NCBI RefSeq assembly: GCF_008933115.1
Contig: NZ_WBVO01000001.1
Span: 558,001-622,000 of the forward strand
Source of the DNA: Phaeocystidibacter luteus
Lineage (GTDB): Bacteria; Bacteroidota; Bacteroidia; Flavobacteriales; Schleiferiaceae
Direction: 5' to 3'
Length of the DNA stretch: 64,000 nt
The notes under the pieces were generated by a model, which searched no databases, was not told the origin of the DNA, and worked only from the letters and a program-made list of their open reading frames with translations. Positions within the stretch are counted from its first letter, which is position 1. Every line of letters starts with the position of its first letter. The translations under genes were made by a program, and so were the position numbers. Shown piece after piece: positions 61,199 through 64,000 of this stretch.

Positions 61199-62421
61199 CA
61201 ATCCTCGCGTAAGTGTTCAAGCCATTTCTGTTCAATGGCATATACTAAGAGCTCCGCTTGAAGCTCGTATCCTTCTCTAGATAAGTGAATTCTGTCACCT
61301 CGTGCCAATCCTTGATCTACCCATAGGTCAATACTTCCCAATCCGCCCATTACTTCGAAGAGATCCCAATAAATGGCATCTCTTTCTTCAGCCAACTCGA
61401 GCATGACATCACGCACAGCCAATGCATTTGGATTCGGATAGCGGCGGCGGTAATAACTGTCATTGTTCGTGAGGAAGAGGAACAATACTTCGGGATTTGA
61501 AGCCTCGATGGCATCCATTATAGAATCGTACCGAGCTTTGAAGACCTCCGGTTCGAACCTTTCCTCACTCATGTAGGCATCATTGATTCCTATTCCAAAG
61601 ACAACTAAATCGGGCGCGATTGCCTTCATCTGCTTGTTGAAATCAACGCATCGCAAATAACTCTTCGTGCTTGCTCCATTTACACCAAGTGCGTGATAAC
61701 TGATTCCTGGCCAATCATCGACGAACTGAACTCCCTGCCAGATGAACTCTGTAGCCTCTTCCTTTCCGGCCAGGGTAAATGTGAATGAACGATAATCACC
61801 GATCAAACTGAACTCGGTGAATCCGCGCTCATCATAGAAGATGGTATCCACCTTAAATTTCTGAGAATCAACAACCGGGTAGAAAAGCGAATCGCCAGAC
61901 GGATGATAAATTCGAACCTTAGAGAATCTGTATCGACCAGTATCACCATCAAAAGCAAGAATATCAACCCTTGCATTTCTTCGGGTGGTAGACGCAACAA
62001 TACCGCTCATGCCCCATCTCGCCTCGTGATTATTCACGGAACATCTGAAACCTTCCCACTCCACATTCGATTGAATGCTGAAGTTTCTAGGCTCATTCGT
62101 TTTTGCCAGACGGAATGGAAAGAAAAAACCTCTACTCCCCTTTAAACCCGGACTCATGGCATGCAAACCTGTCCGCATTGCATCTGAAAGCATACCGGCT
62201 TGCACGTGAGAACCGCCCATGTGTAGTACGTCAATCTGCCCTTCACCTTCGAAAGCAAGCTGATCTAATTTCTCAAAAAAGGCCTCAAGCTTATCGTCAT
62301 CACCCGGTGTGAGAATCACATTGTTCTCCAAGTGCATGAACGGATATTTGGCTTGGGTAACCGACTGAGCTAGGCAAGCGAGGCTTAGCAAACAAGAAAG
62401 CGCTATCAGTCTAATTCTCAT
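61198..62421 (-). CDS. SGNH/GDSL-fold exported protein (GGSH variant)
   Basis: The 407-residue protein has a signal peptide (MRIRLIALSCLLSLACLAQS) and SGNH-type blocks: LHMGGSHVQAG (block I, GDS changed to GGS but Ser kept), VNGAS, GIGINDAY (Asn) and GDRIHLS (Asp-His). The Asp-His pair and Ser suggest an intact catalytic set. Related proteins work with MBOAT enzymes to place O-acyl groups on exported glycans. Its stop overlaps the MBOAT start by one base and its start overlaps the next SGNH gene by 11 bp. Confidence 0.88.
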   Translation of the reverse strand: MRIRLIALSCLLSLACLAQSVTQAKYPFMHLENNVILTPGDDDKLEAFFEKLDQLAFEGEGQIDVLHMGGSHVQAGMLSDAMRTGLHAMSPGLKGSRGFFFPFRLAKTNEPRNFSIQSNVEWEGFRCSVNNHEARWGMSGIVASTTRRNARVDILAFDGDTGRYRFSKVRIYHPSGDSLFYPVVDSQKFKVDTIFYDERGFTEFSLIGDYRSFTFTLAGKEEATEFIWQGVQFVDDWPGISYHALGVNGASTKSYLRCVDFNKQMKAIAPDLVVFGIGINDAYMSEERFEPEVFKARYDSIMDAIEASNPEVLFLFLTNNDSYYRRRYPNPNALAVRDVMLELAEERDAIYWDLFEVMGGLGSIDLWVDQGLARGDRIHLSREGYELQAELLVYAIEQKWLEHLRED

Positions 62422-63904
62422 CTACTTGTGTTCCTGGAATTAATACTGAATCGGCTGGATTCTCGACATGGTTTGGAAAGAGTTCGCGACTCAAAGCTGT
62501 GGTCAGCCACTCTCCCACCTGTCTCGCACCTTTTGGCGTAAAGTGAACGTGGTCAGGTCCTGCTAATGGTGGATTGGTTCCAACCCAAGCTGGCATAGAG
62601 TTTAAACCTCCCATTGCCCCAAAGATGTCCCAGAATGGAACGTTCTCGGCCATGGCTACAGCTTTTAACTCGTCTCTAACCCATGGAACCGCTTCGTAGG
62701 TCACAAAAGAAGTTCCCGATTTCGTGCTCATGTCGCTCGGCCCAATCATCAAGATCGTTGCGTCAGGAGCTAATTGCTTCAATCGTTGAATCTGTCTTCG
62801 TACTCTGCGCGCGTATGTCGCCGCTTGTTCTTTTGACTTGATATACGGAACCGTATTCCCTCCGTATTGATAGATAATCAACTCTACGGGCTCAAGACTC
62901 AGAACTTTATTGAGGTGACTTCTACTCATCCGCGTGAAGATGACGCCGGAAGCTCCGCGCATTGGAATGTTGTCGACTACAATACCCGAATTACCTTCAA
63001 GTGAAACGCCGTAAACGTCAGGCGAAACCTTGCCTTTAAACTCTACTCTCAGCTTTTCGGGAGTTTTAGAGAATGTCCAACTTCGCACCCTCGCCTCCGC
63101 TCCAGGCTGAATAATTTGTTCTGTGAGCAGCGTGTCATTGGCATAGACCGTCAAACGGAAAGCAGCATCTGGATTGCGGTAATGCAAGCGCATCTGGTGA
63201 TAGGTTCTCGCTCGTGAATACGCCATGTTTGACGGCTTGAATTCCAACCATCCCATGGTGGTATCAGTGGCTGTACTGTCGCCTTGAGGTGGCGTGTACC
63301 GACACAATACCGCTCGTAATCCAAAACTAGTATGGGTGATGTTCGTATCGCGCTTTCCGAACGCTGCGTACCTGGCCCAATTATCAGAATGAGTTTGATT
63401 CACTGAGAAAGTTGGCGCTAAAGGCATTGCATCCAACATGCCTGGCCCTTCACCGCCATAAGCTTTTGTCCATTCGTTTCGGATCAAGCTTGTAATTCGA
63501 TCCCCTTCTATTTGAGAATCCCCGAAGTGTAAGACACGCAGTTTTCCTCCATTATCACGTATTTCTTCTAGAGCGGCACGAAGCTTTGAAAGACGAATCG
63601 TATCTGTACTCGCGAACTGAATTTTTCTCAGTTCGAGTGTCTTCATTAGATGTTCGCGCGCTTTTTTCTCTTCTTCAGATTTAGCCTGACCCGCGGTATC
63701 GATTCTAGTCATGTGGCTCGCCCGAATAATCGCTTCCACATCCACTCTTTGCGTGGTGTCTTGTTGAACAAACTCGTCCCACGTCGGATATCGGACAGTT
63801 ACGCCTGCCACTTTCACACCTCCTTCGGGCACAATAAACATCAACCCAAAGCAGAGCATCCCTACAGCTATCAAAAAAAGAAGTGTGATGTGAGGACGAA
63901 TCAT
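62411..63904 (-). CDS. SGNH/GDSL-fold exported protein (second copy)
   Basis: The 497-residue protein starts with a membrane helix or signal anchor (ITLLFLIAVGMLCFGLMF), a helical, charged segment (about residues 50-110) and an SGNH domain: VLHFGDSQIEGDR (block I), VDNIPMRGASG, YQYGGNTV (Asn) and GPDHVHFTPKGARQV (Asp-His). It probably acts in the periplasm with the MBOAT protein as acyl donor or acceptor. Its ATG overlaps the stop of a LysM-domain gene that begins outside the window (ATGA). Confidence 0.88.
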   Translation of the reverse strand: MIRPHITLLFLIAVGMLCFGLMFIVPEGGVKVAGVTVRYPTWDEFVQQDTTQRVDVEAIIRASHMTRIDTAGQAKSEEEKKAREHLMKTLELRKIQFASTDTIRLSKLRAALEEIRDNGGKLRVLHFGDSQIEGDRITSLIRNEWTKAYGGEGPGMLDAMPLAPTFSVNQTHSDNWARYAAFGKRDTNITHTSFGLRAVLCRYTPPQGDSTATDTTMGWLEFKPSNMAYSRARTYHQMRLHYRNPDAAFRLTVYANDTLLTEQIIQPGAEARVRSWTFSKTPEKLRVEFKGKVSPDVYGVSLEGNSGIVVDNIPMRGASGVIFTRMSRSHLNKVLSLEPVELIIYQYGGNTVPYIKSKEQAATYARRVRRQIQRLKQLAPDATILMIGPSDMSTKSGTSFVTYEAVPWVRDELKAVAMAENVPFWDIFGAMGGLNSMPAWVGTNPPLAGPDHVHFTPKGARQVGEWLTTALSRELFPNHVENPADSVLIPGTQVDEN

Positions 63905-64000
63905 TGGGCGGTACTGCTTTTTACGAGAATCAACAACACTTGACCTTCGCGAATTCCTTCATCAATGCCATTCCATCTCATGATATCATCAGCGCTAATT
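63901..64000 (-). CDS. C-terminal end of a LysM-domain protein (cut by window edge)
   Basis: Only the last 32 codons and the TGA are present. They read ISADDIMRWNGIDEG, then IREGQVLLIL, the second half of a LysM peptidoglycan-binding repeat, and a short tail. It is the upstream neighbour of the SGNH pair, so the cluster includes a cell-wall-binding protein; its other domains lie outside this window. Confidence 0.7.
   Translation of the reverse strand, partial: ISADDIMRWNGIDEGIREGQVLLILVKSSTAQ

Overview
The window looks like chromosomal DNA of a marine-type Bacteroidota bacterium, most likely order Flavobacteriales (Cryomorphaceae/Schleiferiaceae-like). The evidence is three proteins with type IX secretion (T9SS) C-terminal sorting domains, Bacteroidetes-style -7 boxes (TANNTTTG or TANNTTCG) in place of sigma70 boxes, weak Shine-Dalgarno signals, a GAPDH with the long N-terminal extension seen in this phylum, and a moderate GC content (mid-40s % by eye). 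I see no rRNA, tRNA, CRISPR array, prophage or insertion sequence.

Layout. 1-5.1 kb: csaA, a K+ channel coupled to a YbjQ-like gene, a WYL regulator coupled to an RluA-type pseudouridine synthase, two small genes and menB. 5.1-10.9 kb (minus): a SlyD-like FKBP, then a four-gene coupled chain made of a secreted PIG-L deacetylase, an unannotated 35-residue membrane protein, an SSS symporter and a patatin. 11-19.3 kb: a 1631-residue secreted subtilisin, MarC, a small anchored protein, a 0.78-kb array of small hairpins and a second SSS symporter. 19.3-20.6 kb: an AT-rich patch with gene remnants and a lipoprotein. 20.6-24.5 kb: recR coupled to two envelope glycosyltransferase-type proteins. 24.6-33.1 kb: an E2 acyltransferase, a complete RND efflux operon, an exonuclease and an FAH-family hydrolase. 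33.2-41.7 kb: two T9SS cargo proteins flanking clpB. 41.7-46.9 kb (minus): dapF, GNAT, heptaheme cytochrome/TPR, mltG, DUF2279. 47-51.5 kb: a DegP/DegQ protease, gap and a DUF481 barrel. 51.5-53 kb: repeat-rich non-coding DNA and a lipoprotein. 53.1-57.9 kb (minus): uspA, sulP, miaE, gcvT. 58-64 kb: an MltF-like lytic transglycosylase facing an MBOAT/SGNH/SGNH/LysM O-acylation cluster that runs off the window.

Genes are packed tightly. Many neighbours share 4-nt overlaps: ATGA, and also GTGA or TTGA where the downstream start is GTG or TTG. This points to widespread translational coupling. Cell-envelope work dominates: peptidoglycan precursor (dapF), peptidoglycan cleavage (mltG, MltF-like), envelope O-acylation, glycosyl transfer, efflux, T9SS export and periplasmic proteolysis.

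The least explained material is non-coding. (i) The hairpin array at 16977-17757 fills the whole space between two convergent genes, contains both stop codons, and carries a 112-113-bp unit amplified five times whose tail resembles the 3' end of the neighbouring symporter gene. (ii) A dispersed REP-like element is present in four copies. (iii) CAGGCNN heptamer arrays and CYAACCCT octamer arrays lie in the same intergenic regions as those elements. The best candidate for an overlooked gene is the 35-residue membrane protein between the deacetylase and the symporter.
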